The notes under the pieces are model-generated. The model saw only the letters and a program-made list of their open reading frames with translations. It was not told the DNA's origin and made no database searches. From Cognatishimia sp. F0-27 (GTDB lineage: Bacteria > Pseudomonadota > Alphaproteobacteria > Rhodobacterales > Rhodobacteraceae): a stretch of DNA of 64,000 bases. Shown one piece after another: positions 8,162-16,777 of the stretch. The stretch is from contig NZ_JAFMPQ010000020.1 of the NCBI RefSeq assembly GCF_020667845.1, forward strand, positions 31,734-95,733, given 5' to 3'. Each line of letters begins with the position of its first letter. Position 1 is the first letter of the stretch. The position numbers and the translations under genes are program-made.

Positions 8162-8304
8162 TGACGGACCTCGAACCGTGTGTCAGCCGGGGTCGGGGCA
8201 TGGACACGGAGCGCGCCCGCCCTCTCCGGCTGGAGAGATGCGGTCAAGACGTTTCGTCGGTGGGTGACCTTGGATATGCCATGATCAGGCTGACCGGCAC
8301 GTCA
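8162..8304 (-). ncRNA. ssrS: Candidate 6S RNA downstream of zapA
   Basis: 6S RNA, a regulator of the housekeeping RNA polymerase, often lies just 3' of zapA. Here about 140 bases on the zapA strand can form a long rod. TGACG pairs with CGTCA at the ends, then GTCAGCC (plus 8289-8295) with GGCTGAC (plus 8182-8188), then GGCAT with ATGCC, with an internal CTCTCC-AGCC-GGAGAG hairpin. The nested stems and position fit 6S architecture, but the sequence was not matched to a family model. It could also be an ordinary 3' untranslated region. Confidence 0.35.
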
Positions 8305-8317
8305 GATGCAAAAGTGA

Positions 8318-8725
8318 TCAGCGGTCTGCCATGGTCTTTTCTTCAACCGAGTCGGCCACGGATTCGGCGCGCGCGGCCAGTTCGGCCAGCGTATCGATCA
8401 CGTTGGCCGGGATGACCGGCACCTCGACGCGTTCGGGCTCTGGCGGCGGCGTTTCCTCGATCGCGGTCAGCTCCGATTGCAGCGCGTCCACCTTGTCCTG
8501 CGCTTCGCGCAAGCGCTCCTCAAGCCCAGCGGTCTTGTCGGCAAGCATGAGCCCCGCCATCAGCAGCATGCGCCCTTCGGGCATGCGACCGATCTGGTCC
8601 ACGAGCACCTGCGCCTCGCTGTCCAGCAGTGCCGCAGCGGAATGCAGGAATTGCTCCTCGCCTTCCTGACACGCCACTTCAAAACTGCGCCCACCGATGG
8701 AGATGGTGACTTCGGTCTGGGCCAT
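8318..8725 (-). CDS. zapA: Cell division protein ZapA
   Basis: This Z-ring-associated protein cross-links FtsZ filaments at midcell. It has 135 residues. The N-terminal globular ZapA head (MAQTEVTISIGGRSFEVAC) is followed by a long coiled coil (EERLREAQDKVDALQSELTA) and an acidic, Pro-rich linker ending EEKTMADR. ATG 8725 is chosen because AGGAGG lies seven bases upstream; the adjacent GTG at 8728 would leave only four. The start shares one base with the upstream gene's stop (TGATG), so the two are coupled. Confidence 0.88.
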   Translation of the reverse strand: MAQTEVTISIGGRSFEVACQEGEEQFLHSAAALLDSEAQVLVDQIGRMPEGRMLLMAGLMLADKTAGLEERLREAQDKVDALQSELTAIEETPPPEPERVEVPVIPANVIDTLAELAARAESVADSVEEKTMADR

Positions 8726-9261
8726 CACGGCGCCTCCTGTGTTGCGGCCAGCGCATCGGGTGCCGGTGCGCCCGCCTCCGCCAGGATCGGCGCGAGCGTG
8801 GCGTAAAGCTGCGCCACTTCAGCCGCGTCTGCCGCGCGCAAGGCGCGCAGGGACTCAAGCTCGGCCTGCATCGCCCGATTGATGAGATCCGGCTCACCCA
8901 CCCCTTGCGCATTGGCATGGCGCAACGATTCCGAGGTTTGAAGGAGCGTCTCGTTGGCCTCGCGCAGGCGCGCCATCTCTCCTTCAAGCACAGCGGAGGC
9001 GTCCCGTGCTGCGGCCACCTGCTCCTTGAGCGCGGCCGTGTCGTCCTTGGCAACTCTCTCTTTCAGCAGGCGAATGCGCTCTTCAAGCTGCGCGTTGGCG
9101 AGTTTTTCATCCTCAAGCGCTTCGCGCAAAGCGGCGACTTCCGCAGGATCGATCGCCGGCTCTGCCGGTTCCGGCGGACCGGCATCCCAGGTCTCGACGC
9201 CACGCGCGATCCGATCGAGCGCCGCTGCCATACGAATGTGCAATTCCTCGATATCGGCCAT
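8725..9261 (-). CDS. Coiled-coil protein coupled to zapA
   Basis: This 178-residue hypothetical protein is dominated by a predicted coiled coil from about residue 40 to 155 (heptads such as LREALEDEKLANAQLEERIR and LKERVAKDDTAALKEQ). Its tail is Ala/Pro-rich. The start is taken at ATG 9261 (MADIEELHIRMAAAL); the longer frame to 9336 adds a Cys-rich segment unlike the rest. Its position directly before zapA with a one-base overlap suggests a division-related function, perhaps analogous to ZapB-like spacers. No family is recognised. Confidence 0.75.
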   Translation of the reverse strand: MADIEELHIRMAAALDRIARGVETWDAGPPEPAEPAIDPAEVAALREALEDEKLANAQLEERIRLLKERVAKDDTAALKEQVAAARDASAVLEGEMARLREANETLLQTSESLRHANAQGVGEPDLINRAMQAELESLRALRAADAAEVAQLYATLAPILAEAGAPAPDALAATQEAP

Positions 9262-9551
9262 GCGGTCTGCCCCTCGTCCGTCCTGCCTGTTCGCCCACGC
9301 CACACAAACCCTGTCATTGCAGGCAATGCAGCGCACTGCGCGCGAATCGGATGCGCGCGGTGATGGCCAGAGTTTAACAATCCGTTCGGGGAATTGCGCC
9401 CCTTCAATTGCAAGGCCTTACGCGGCGCCGTTCAAGTCACGCGGACAAGAAGCGCGGGCCACCGCTTGAATCTCCCCCAAGGGCTGGTATTGAGCCTCAA
9501 ACTGCCTGTTTTCATGCAGGCCAGCCACCCAACAGGAAGGAAGCCTGACCC

Positions 9552-11600
9552 GTGGATATTGACGCGCTTCGCAAGGATCACCCTGACCACTGGATGCGTG
9601 CAACGGCCATCAGAGCGCTTGCGCTCGATGCCGTGGCCGAAGCCAACTCGGGCCATTCCGGCATGCCCATCGGCATGGCCGATGTCGCCACCGTGCTCTA
9701 CTCGAAGCACCTCAAGTTCGACGCCGCCAATCCGACATGGCCGGACCGTGACCGTTTCATCTTGTCCGCGGGGCACGGGTCCATGCTGCTTTACGCAGCG
9801 CTCTATCTGGCGGGCGACCCCGAGATCACCCTCGATCAGGTCAAGGCGTTCCGCCAGTGGGGGGCCAAGACTGCCGGCCATCCGGAGAATTTCCACGCCG
9901 ACGCCATTGAGACCACAACCGGCCCGCTTGGACAGGGGATTGCCAATTCCGTCGGTTTTGCCATGGCCGAAGAGATCCTGCGCGCGCGGTTTGGTCCCAA
10001 GCTGGTCAACCACCGCACCTATGTGATCGCCGGCGACGGCTGTCTCATGGAAGGGGTGAGCCAGGAAGCCATCGGGCTCGCGGGGCGCTACGGGCTCGGC
10101 CATCTGATCGTGTTCTGGGACAACAATGACATCACGATCGACGGCAAGGTCTCGCTGTCGGATCGCACCGATCAGGTGGCGCGCTTCCGCGCCTCCGGGT
10201 GGCACGTGCAGGAAATCGACGGCCACGACCCCGAAGCCATCGACGCCGCAATCACCGCTGCCAAGGCGGTCAAGGATCAACCCTCGATGATTGCGTGCAA
10301 GACGCATATCGCGCTCGGTCACGCGGCACAGGACACTTCCAAGGGTCACGGTGCATTGACCAACGCGGAGCAGAACGCCGAAGCCAAGAAGATCTGGGGC
10401 TGGACCACCGGCCCGTTCGACGTGCCCGCAGAGATCAAGTCCTGGTGGGAAGAGGTTGGAGCCCGCGGCGCGAGCGAGCGCGAAGCGTGGGAGGGCCGCC
10501 TGTCCGCAGCCTCCGGCGCCAAGCAGCGCGAATTCGCCCGGATCATGGCCGGTGAGGCCCCCAAGAAGCTCTCCGCCACGATCAAGGCGCTCAAGAAGCA
10601 GATTTCCGAAACCGCGCCCAAGGTTGCGACCCGCAAAAGCTCCGAAATGGTGCTCGAAGTGGTCAATCCGATCATGCCCGAAACCGTTGGCGGCTCCGCC
10701 GATCTCACCGGTTCGAACAACACGCTGACCGGCGATCTGGGCGTTTTCGACATCGACAACCGCGCGGGCCGTTATGTTTATTGGGGTATCCGCGAGCATG
10801 GCATGGCCTCGGCCATGAATGGCATGGCGCTCCATGGCGGCGTGCGCCCGTATGGCGGCACGTTCATGGCCTTCACCGACTACGCACGCCCCGCAATGCG
10901 GCTTGCGGCATTGATGAAGGTGCCAACGGTTTTTGTCATGACCCATGACAGCATCGGCCTTGGCGAGGATGGTCCCACGCACCAGCCGATCGAACATCTC
11001 GCAATCAGCCGCGCGACGCCGAACACGCTGGTGTTCCGCCCCGCCGACACGGTGGAAACGGCGGAAGCCTGGGAAATCGCGCTGCGCCAGACGGCAACCC
11101 CCTCTGTGCTGTCGCTCACCCGGCAGGGCCTGCCCACCGTGCGCACGGAGCACAAGACCGCCAATCTCGTCGAGAAAGGCGCCTATGTGCTCGCCGATGC
11201 AGAAGGCAAGCGTCAGGTCATCTTGATGGCGACAGGGTCCGAAGTCGCCATTGCAATGGCCGCGCGGGATCAGCTTCAGGCCGCGGGCATTGGCACCCGT
11301 GTGGTTTCCATGCCCTGCTGGGAACTCTTTGAGATGCAGGACGAGAAATACCGTCGTCGCGTTCTGCCCGCGGGCCCGGTGCGCGTCGGCATCGAAGCCG
11401 CGATCCGCTTCGGATGGGATCGCTGGCTCTTTGGCGAGCGTGGCAAGCGGGAGAAGTCGGGCTTCGTCGGTATGCATGGTTTCGGAGCCTCGGCACCGGC
11501 CGATGTGCTTTACGAGCAGTTCGGCATCACCGCCGACGCGGTCGTTTCGAAGGCCAAAGCCCTTGTGGATGGAAAGTGGTCTCCCGATACCACGATCTGA
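9552..11600 (+). CDS. tkt: Transketolase
   Basis: This thiamine-diphosphate enzyme of the pentose phosphate pathway moves two-carbon ketol units between sugar phosphates. It has 682 residues, full length. Visible features are the N-terminal [20 protein letters not shown], the ThDP/metal-binding [13 protein letters not shown] ending in DNNDITIDG, the pyrimidine-domain [13 protein letters not shown] with the catalytic Glu, and [19 protein letters not shown]. The start is GTG 9552, preceded by AGGAAGG and matching the conserved N-terminus. It is monocistronic, closed by a strong terminator, and lies near the GAPDH gene at 13611. Confidence 0.96.
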   Translation: MDIDALRKDHPDHWMRATAIRALALDAVAEANSGHSGMPIGMADVATVLYSKHLKFDAANPTWPDRDRFILSAGHGSMLLYAALYLAGDPEITLDQVKAFRQWGAKTAGHPENFHADAIETTTGPLGQGIANSVGFAMAEEILRARFGPKLVNHRTYVIAGDGCLMEGVSQEAIGLAGRYGLGHLIVFWDNNDITIDGKVSLSDRTDQVARFRASGWHVQEIDGHDPEAIDAAITAAKAVKDQPSMIACKTHIALGHAAQDTSKGHGALTNAEQNAEAKKIWGWTTGPFDVPAEIKSWWEEVGARGASEREAWEGRLSAASGAKQREFARIMAGEAPKKLSATIKALKKQISETAPKVATRKSSEMVLEVVNPIMPETVGGSADLTGSNNTLTGDLGVFDIDNRAGRYVYWGIREHGMASAMNGMALHGGVRPYGGTFMAFTDYARPAMRLAALMKVPTVFVMTHDSIGLGEDGPTHQPIEHLAISRATPNTLVFRPADTVETAEAWEIALRQTATPSVLSLTRQGLPTVRTEHKTANLVEKGAYVLADAEGKRQVILMATGSEVAIAMAARDQLQAAGIGTRVVSMPCWELFEMQDEKYRRRVLPAGPVRVGIEAAIRFGWDRWLFGERGKREKSGFVGMHGFGASAPADVLYEQFGITADAVVSKAKALVDGKWSPDTTI

Positions 11601-11624
11601 GCCTGTTCGCCCGGACGACATCGA

Positions 11625-11654
11625 AACGCCCCGGTTTCACCGCCGGGGCGTTTT
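11625..11654 (+). terminator. Rho-independent terminator after tkt
   Basis: A perfect stem CGCCCCGG (11627-11634) with CCGGGGCG (11643-11650) encloses an 8-base loop and is followed by TTTT. Confidence 0.9.
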
Positions 11655-11680
11655 CACATGCGGCGCGGCACCATCCGCCT

Positions 11681-11725
11681 AGACCAGACCAGACCAGACC
11701 AGACCAGACCAGACCAGACCAGACC
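11681..11725. repeat. Pentanucleotide microsatellite (AGACC)x9
   Basis: Nine perfect head-to-tail copies of AGACC lie in the intergenic DNA after the tkt terminator. A five-base unit would shift any reading frame on slippage, but no credible gene spans it. Length polymorphism between strains is likely. Confidence 0.95.
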
Positions 11726-12111
11726 AGAGAACCGGCCCTCGGGGATGAACACAAGCCACGTCGGGCGTCACCGACGCGCCCGTGCCCTGCCCTCCTGCCT
11801 TGTCTGAGGCTCCGGGCACTGCCTGTGACGGGCGCCCTCGCTCCCTGCCCCTTTCAGGCGCAGTCAGGTTTCGCCCGCAGCGAACGGGCGCGGCATGGGC
11901 TTGAACCCAAAAGACAAACGGACCTGTCATGTGGACTCGCGCGTGGCTCTACTCGCGCTGCTGGTGCTGACCTTCGGCCAGGCAGCCGGCGCCGTGGTCA
12001 TGTCAAACGATGGACGGATAAAATGGCGCGCACCCGCTTCATTCCGAGTGCGTCACGCTTTCAATCGACAAACAGCTTGGGCAACACCGCCGCTCGCCAG
12101 AGCCAACGCCT
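11726..12111. other. Intergenic region without a recognised gene
   Basis: This 386-base stretch lies between the microsatellite and the end of the DUF808 gene. A short frame at 11895-12167 has one hydrophobic run (ALLALLVLTFGQAAGAVV) but no good start context and no family resemblance. I see no RNA gene. Confidence 0.5.
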
Positions 12112-13083
12112 CTAGTGCGACGCTGCATCCCCGGACTTGCCCGAGAAACGGGCCGCCACGGGCGTGATCACCTTTGTCACAAGCGGGATAATCGCGAGAC
12201 CCAGCAGGAAGCCCAGAACCCCGTCAATCACCGCTTTTGTCAGCCAGACCAAAAACCCGTTGTCGCCTCCCACCGATGCGCCGATGCCCTTGATAACATC
12301 CTCGGGCCAATGCAGCCCCATCTCGTGCAACGAATGGACAATGATTGACCCACCGACCCACAACATGGCCGCGGTCCCCACCACTGTCAGCGCCTTGAGC
12401 AACCATGGCATGAACCGCACAATGCCCCGTCCCAGAGCGCGGGTTGCGCCAAGGCGACCGACCTGCGTGAGCCAAAGGCCGAAATCATCCGCCTTCACGA
12501 TCAGAGCAACCGCGCCGTAGACACCGCCGGTGACGACCAGCGCTACGACAAACAGAGTGGCGCCCTGCATCCAGATGGACGGGCTGTCGATGGTGGACAG
12601 CGCAAGGGTCATGATTTCGGCGGAGAGGATGAAATCGGTCTTGATGGCGCCTTTGACCCGTTCCTCTTCAAGGCGCGCGGGGTCCTTGATGTCGTGAGAG
12701 CCGTCTGGACCGGGCGAATGATCGTCATGCTTGGTCAGTGCGTGCACGATTTTCTCTGCGCCTTCGAAGCACAGATACGCGCCGCCAAGGATGAGAAGCG
12801 GCGGGATCAACCACGGTGCGAACTGCGACAGCAAGAGGGCCGCGGGCAGCAGGAAGACAAGCTTGTTGATGATGGAGCCACGCGCGATCCGCGCAATCAT
12901 CGGCAGTTCGCGTGCCGGGGCGAACCCGGTGACATATTTCGGGGTCACGGCCGCATCGTCGATCAGCACACCCGCCGCCTTCGAACTCGCCTTTGCGGTA
13001 TGGGCCGCAATATCGTCTACAGAGGCCGCCGCGATCTTTGCGATGCCCGCAACATCGTCCAGAAGTGCCAGAAGTCCGCTCAT
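12112..13083 (-). CDS. DUF808 (YedI-type) inner-membrane protein
   Basis: This 323-residue polytopic membrane protein belongs to the DUF808 family, whose function is not established. The family start MSGLLALLDDVAGIAKIAAA and the segment following it (DDAAVTPKYVTGFAPARELP) are well conserved. About five or six hydrophobic segments follow, including LVFLLPAALLLSQFAPWLIP and GVLGFLLGLAIIPLVTKVI. A charged loop (HALTKHDDHSPGPDGSHD) separates the N- and C-terminal membrane regions. It is a single gene in a low-density stretch with no obvious partner. Confidence 0.88.
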   Translation of the reverse strand: MSGLLALLDDVAGIAKIAAASVDDIAAHTAKASSKAAGVLIDDAAVTPKYVTGFAPARELPMIARIARGSIINKLVFLLPAALLLSQFAPWLIPPLLILGGAYLCFEGAEKIVHALTKHDDHSPGPDGSHDIKDPARLEEERVKGAIKTDFILSAEIMTLALSTIDSPSIWMQGATLFVVALVVTGGVYGAVALIVKADDFGLWLTQVGRLGATRALGRGIVRFMPWLLKALTVVGTAAMLWVGGSIIVHSLHEMGLHWPEDVIKGIGASVGGDNGFLVWLTKAVIDGVLGFLLGLAIIPLVTKVITPVAARFSGKSGDAASH

Positions 13084-13473
13084 GCGCTCATTTCCTACCT
13101 TATCGCTCCGTCAGGCCCGTGCGCCTCACCGCCCATCCTTGCCGGCCCCTCTGGATAGGACGCCTTGCCGCGAAATCCAAGAGCGGACCGAGATGCCGCC
13201 CCGGTATCATCGCACTGAACCTACACAACGCAGCCGGATGCGGCCCGGTTCCGCTCCGGGCACCGCCGCTGTCGTCCTTGTGGAGGACGACCAGACGCCT
13301 GCCAACCAACGGCCCCTGGCCCCGAACGGTTCAACGCGGTGCCTGATCGCAAAAAGAGGCTGTGGATGATTCCCTTTCCACAGTCAGCACGGCGCGCACA
13401 CGCCGCCTCGCAAGCCACCTGCCCGCTGCCGCCGCATCGCCGCCCGCGACATGTTTGCGCAAACCCGAAAAGC
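13084..13473. other. Intergenic region upstream of gap1
   Basis: No gene is recognised in this part of the 527-base gap. A perfect 7-base dyad CTGTGGA/TCCACAG lies at 13360-13383. Read on the minus strand it is followed by a short T-run, so it could be a terminator for leftward transcripts. The rest is GC-rich and featureless. Confidence 0.5.
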
Positions 13474-13516
13474 GTTAGCGCTCGCTTGTCGCCAATTCTG
13501 GCATTTATCGCTAACA
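13474..13516. promoter_or_regulatory. Two LacI-type GTTAGCG operator-like sites before gap1
   Basis: GTTAGCGCTCG lies at 13474-13484. On the other strand TGTTAGCGATAA occupies 13505-13516, about 95 bases before the gap1 start. The core GTTAGCGATAA also occurs before the second GAPDH gene at 35434. The pattern resembles the palindromic GTTAGCGCTAAC-like operators reported for LacI-family central-carbon regulators (PckR/CceR) of alphaproteobacteria. That assignment is from memory of the motif, not a search. Confidence 0.5.
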
Positions 13517-13610
13517 TACTGTCACATATTACCTTTTTTTCTTCCTAGAAGCGGCATGCCCCCGTATACGAAGCGCGAAAAAGAGAGTTCGCATGTGTAG
13601 GAGTACGGAG

Positions 13611-14615
13611 ATGACCGTTACTGTCGGGATCAATGGATTTGGCCGGATCGGCCGTTGCACTTTGGCACATATCGCCGAATCCGCACGCAACGATGTTCAG
13701 GTGGTGCGCCTCAATGCGCCCGGTCCGATCGAGACACATGCCCATCTTCTCCGCTATGACAGCGTCCACGGCCGTTTTCCCGGCGATGTAAAGGTCAGCG
13801 GCAACGCGATCGACCTCGGGCGCGGGCCGATCGACGTGATGTCGAGCTACAACCCCGAAGAGCTTGACTGGTCTGGCTGTGACGTGGTTCTGGAATGCAC
13901 CGGCCAGTTCAATGATGGTGAAAAGGCCAAGATCCACAAGGCGCGCGGCGCCAAGTCGGTTCTGATTTCTGCCCCGGCCAAGAATGTCGAGAAGACCATT
14001 GTCTATGGCGTCAATCACCGGGATCTCGCCACCGGCGATACGATGATCTCGAACGGCTCCTGCACCACCAACTGCCTCGCGCCGCTGGCAAAGGTGCTTG
14101 ATGAGGGCATCGGGATCGAAAGCGGGATCATGACCACGATCCACTCCTACACGGGTGACCAACCAACAATGGACCGCCGCCACAAGGATCTTTACCGAGC
14201 GCGGGCTGCCGCGATGGCAATGATCCCGACCTCAACCGGCGCCGCAAAGGCACTTGGCGAGGTTCTGCCCAATCTCAAGGGCAAGCTCGACGGGTCCGCT
14301 GTGCGCGTCCCGACCCCGAATGTCTCCGCTGTGGATCTGACATTCTACGCCAAGAAATCGGTCACTGTGGACGACGTGAACGCCATCGTGCAGGAAGCCG
14401 CAAATGGCCGCATGGGCATGGTTCTGTCCTATGATCCCGAGCCCAAGGTCTCCGTCGATTTCAACCACACCACCGCAAGCTCCATCTTCGCCCCCGACCA
14501 GACCAAGGTTGTTGGCGGCCGCATGGTGCGGGTGCTGGCGTGGTATGACAACGAATGGGGCTTCTCGGCACGGATGGCCGACGTCGCCGGCGCAATGGGT
14601 CGCTTGCTGCACTGA
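13611..14615 (+). CDS. gap: Glyceraldehyde-3-phosphate dehydrogenase, predicted NADP-preferring paralogue
   Basis: This enzyme interconverts glyceraldehyde-3-phosphate and 1,3-bisphosphoglycerate. It has 334 residues, with the dinucleotide loop INGFGRIGR, catalytic Cys151 in SNGSCTTNC, HSYTGDQ and the C-terminal WYDNEWGFS. The residue that contacts the adenine ribose in NAD enzymes is Ala36 (RLNAPGP) instead of the Asp found in the second paralogue at 35486 (INDLGP). That change is typical of NADP-using GapB-type enzymes, so an anabolic role is predicted. ATG 13611 is chosen because AGGAG lies seven bases upstream. LacI-type operator-like sites precede it. Confidence 0.93.
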   Translation: MTVTVGINGFGRIGRCTLAHIAESARNDVQVVRLNAPGPIETHAHLLRYDSVHGRFPGDVKVSGNAIDLGRGPIDVMSSYNPEELDWSGCDVVLECTGQFNDGEKAKIHKARGAKSVLISAPAKNVEKTIVYGVNHRDLATGDTMISNGSCTTNCLAPLAKVLDEGIGIESGIMTTIHSYTGDQPTMDRRHKDLYRARAAAMAMIPTSTGAAKALGEVLPNLKGKLDGSAVRVPTPNVSAVDLTFYAKKSVTVDDVNAIVQEAANGRMGMVLSYDPEPKVSVDFNHTTASSIFAPDQTKVVGGRMVRVLAWYDNEWGFSARMADVAGAMGRLLH

Positions 14616-14833
14616 GTCGAGGTGACAGGCCCGAAACCGGGGAATTCCGCCGATTTCTGGCCGAAACAGCGCGAAAGCATCGACACCGGGTCCAAATCCG
14701 TGCTGAATTGCAACGCATAAGGCGGCAAAACGCTCATTCAAACCCTCCCAGCGGAAATATTCGCTGGAACTTTGTCTTCCCGAGGCCTATTACCGAAGGT
14801 GGACGCAACGCAACGTTACAGGTGAGATTAACC

Positions 14834-15097
14834 ATGAAGAAAGCACTCTTCGCATCGGTGGCTATCGCTGCCATGGCAACTTCCGCTCTCGCAGGCGGCA
14901 AAGGCGACGTTTACGTCGAGCCGGAGCCCGAGGATCCGTTCATCGCAGCGGTTCCCGTGAACTCCTCCGCTTCCCCGCTCCTGATCCCCCTGCTCGTCGC
15001 AGGTGGTGCAGTGGCAGTGGTCGCGGCAGCATCCTCCTCGGATGATGGCAGCGACGGCGGCGCTGGTGGCACCGGCGGGACTTCCGGCACCAACTAA
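14834..15097 (+). CDS. Small exported Gly/Ser-rich hypothetical protein
   Basis: This 87-residue protein has a clear Sec signal peptide (MKKALFASVAIAAMATSALA, cleavage near residue 20) and a short acidic segment (DVYVEPEPEDPF). A second hydrophobic segment (about residues 50-66, LLIPLLVAGGAVAVVAAA) and a Gly/Ser/Asp-rich tail follow. No family is recognised; a small inner-membrane or periplasmic protein is likely. It is monocistronic and ends at a strong terminator. Confidence 0.75.
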   Translation: MKKALFASVAIAAMATSALAGGKGDVYVEPEPEDPFIAAVPVNSSASPLLIPLLVAGGAVAVVAAASSSDDGSDGGAGGTGGTSGTN

Positions 15098-15131
15098 GGG
15101 TCGGAAGCGACCCTGGTCGCAAGACATTGAG

Positions 15132-15162
15132 AAACGGCGGTCCTAACGGGCCGCCGTTTTTC
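15132..15162 (+). terminator. Rho-independent terminator after the small exported protein
   Basis: AACGGCGG pairs with CCGCCGTT across a 10-base loop and is followed by a run of five Ts. Confidence 0.9.
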
Positions 15163-15433
15163 GTTGCGGCGTCGTTCTGTTCTACTGCGTCACTGGACCG
15201 GTCCCGGCTTGGATGCAACGCCGAGACATGTCCTCTGGGCAATGCAACCCAGCTTCGACACCATATCGAACAGCACCGGGACATTCCCGCTCGACAGGAT
15301 GGGCATGCGTGCGGCGGTGACCCACGTGCCCGCCCCCTTTTGATCGTCACGCGACACGCTCCTCAGCCCAAAAACAAAAGAACCGGGCGCGGGGCCCGGT
15401 TCCGGTTGCTGACACATGCCGTGGCGCGCGCGG
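15163..15433. other. Intergenic region between terminator and dctD
   Basis: No gene is recognised in these 271 bases. Converging transcripts from both sides end here. A short C/G-matched element near 15383-15405 (CGGGCGCGGGGCCCGG) could form a small hairpin ending dctD transcripts. Confidence 0.45.
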
Positions 15434-16777
15434 TTACAAGTAATCGGAGCGCTGCAGCCCGTATTTGGCCATTTTCTCATTCAAGGTCCGGCGCGGCAGG
15501 CAAAGCTCTTCCATCACGTTGGCAATCGAGCCCTTGTGGCGCCGCATCGTGTTGTCGATCAGCATACGCTCGAACGCTTCGACATATTCCTTGAGCGGCT
15601 TGCCTTCGGTGGTCATCACCGGCTGCATCTGGTCGTGGTCGCTCATCAGAAGCGAAGCGATGGTCCCCTGCCCGCGTCGTGATTGCAGAACCGCGCGTTC
15701 CGCGAGATTGATCAGCTGGCGGATATTTCCGGGCCACGGTGCCTGCAGCAATTGCGCCGCTTCCTGCGCCGAGACCTTGGGCGCGTCACATCCATATTCA
15801 TCGGCAAACTGCTCGGACAGACGCATAAACAGCGTCAGGATATCCTCCCCCCGCGCCCGCAGCGGCGGCACGGTGATCTTGAGCGCCGCCAGCCTGTAAT
15901 AGAGATCGGACCGCAGGGCCTGTTCGCAGGTGCGCCCCTCTTCCTGGAGGTTCGAGATTGCAACGATCCGCGTCTCCGGCGGGTTGCCCTGATCGTTGAT
16001 GGCCGACAACAGCCGCGCTTGCGCGGTGTCCGAGAGCGCCTCGATATCTTCAAGCACCAAGGTGCCGCCTCGGGCCTCCTCGACGGCCGGCAAACGGGTG
16101 TCCTCCGGCTGCATCGGGCCAAAGAGCCGCTTCATCAACGCGTCCTCGTCATAGGCCGCGCAAGAGATCAGCACGAATTTCTTGCCGGCCCGCGTTCCGA
16201 CCGCGTGCAACGCGTGCGCCACAAGCGTCTTGCCGGTGCCGGTTTCACCCTCGATCAGCACATGCCCGTCTGCCTGACCAAGATCGAGAATATCCTCCCG
16301 CAAGCGCTCCATGGCCGGGCTGGCCCCGATGAGTTTCTTCATGATCTGGCCGCCTTCGGCCAGTTCACGACGCAGCGCACGGGTATCGAGCGTCAGACGG
16401 CGGGCATTGGTCGCCTTTTTTGCCAGTTCGGACATGCGATCCGGGTTGAACGGTTTTTCCAGAAAGTCGAACGCGCCCACCCGCATCGCCTCGACAGCGA
16501 TGGGCACATCTCCGTGCCCAGTGATCATGATGACCGGAAGCGCACTGTCCGACCCCATCAGCTTCTTGAGAAACTGGATGCCATCCATGCCCGGCATCTT
16601 GATGTCGGAAATTACGATGCCGGGATAATCCGCCCCAAGCGCGTTGAGCGCTTCCTCTGCGGAGGCATAGGTTTCAGTGTCATAGCCCGACAGTGCGAGC
16701 CATTGGCTGATCGACTGCCGCATGTCCTTTTCGTCATCGACGATGGCGATCTTCATTGCATTGGCCAAAGGATTCAC
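15434..16777 (-). CDS. dctD: DctD-type response regulator, lacking the GAFTGA loop
   Basis: This 447-residue NtrC-family regulator is the predicted partner of DctB for C4-dicarboxylate uptake genes. The receiver domain (residues 8-120) has phospho-acceptor Asp58 in ISDIKMPGMDG. The AAA+ domain has Walker A GETGTGKT (177-184). A C-terminal Fis-type helix-turn-helix (IANVMEELCLPRRTLNEKMA) follows. The sigma-54-contacting GAFTGA motif is missing: after RLFGP (about 218-221) the sequence goes directly to the GGTLVLEDI Walker B region. It may therefore act with a sigma-70-type polymerase, as described for Rhodobacter capsulatus NtrC. It overlaps dctB by four bases. Confidence 0.9.
   Translation of the reverse strand: MNPLANAMKIAIVDDEKDMRQSISQWLALSGYDTETYASAEEALNALGADYPGIVISDIKMPGMDGIQFLKKLMGSDSALPVIMITGHGDVPIAVEAMRVGAFDFLEKPFNPDRMSELAKKATNARRLTLDTRALRRELAEGGQIMKKLIGASPAMERLREDILDLGQADGHVLIEGETGTGKTLVAHALHAVGTRAGKKFVLISCAAYDEDALMKRLFGPMQPEDTRLPAVEEARGGTLVLEDIEALSDTAQARLLSAINDQGNPPETRIVAISNLQEEGRTCEQALRSDLYYRLAALKITVPPLRARGEDILTLFMRLSEQFADEYGCDAPKVSAQEAAQLLQAPWPGNIRQLINLAERAVLQSRRGQGTIASLLMSDHDQMQPVMTTEGKPLKEYVEAFERMLIDNTMRRHKGSIANVMEELCLPRRTLNEKMAKYGLQRSDYL

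Noticed and set aside
11681..11754. Short proteins with WSGL or RPDQT repeats in the (AGACC)n tract
   Set aside because: Frames open only because of the pentamer repeat; no ribosome binding site or continuity with a family.
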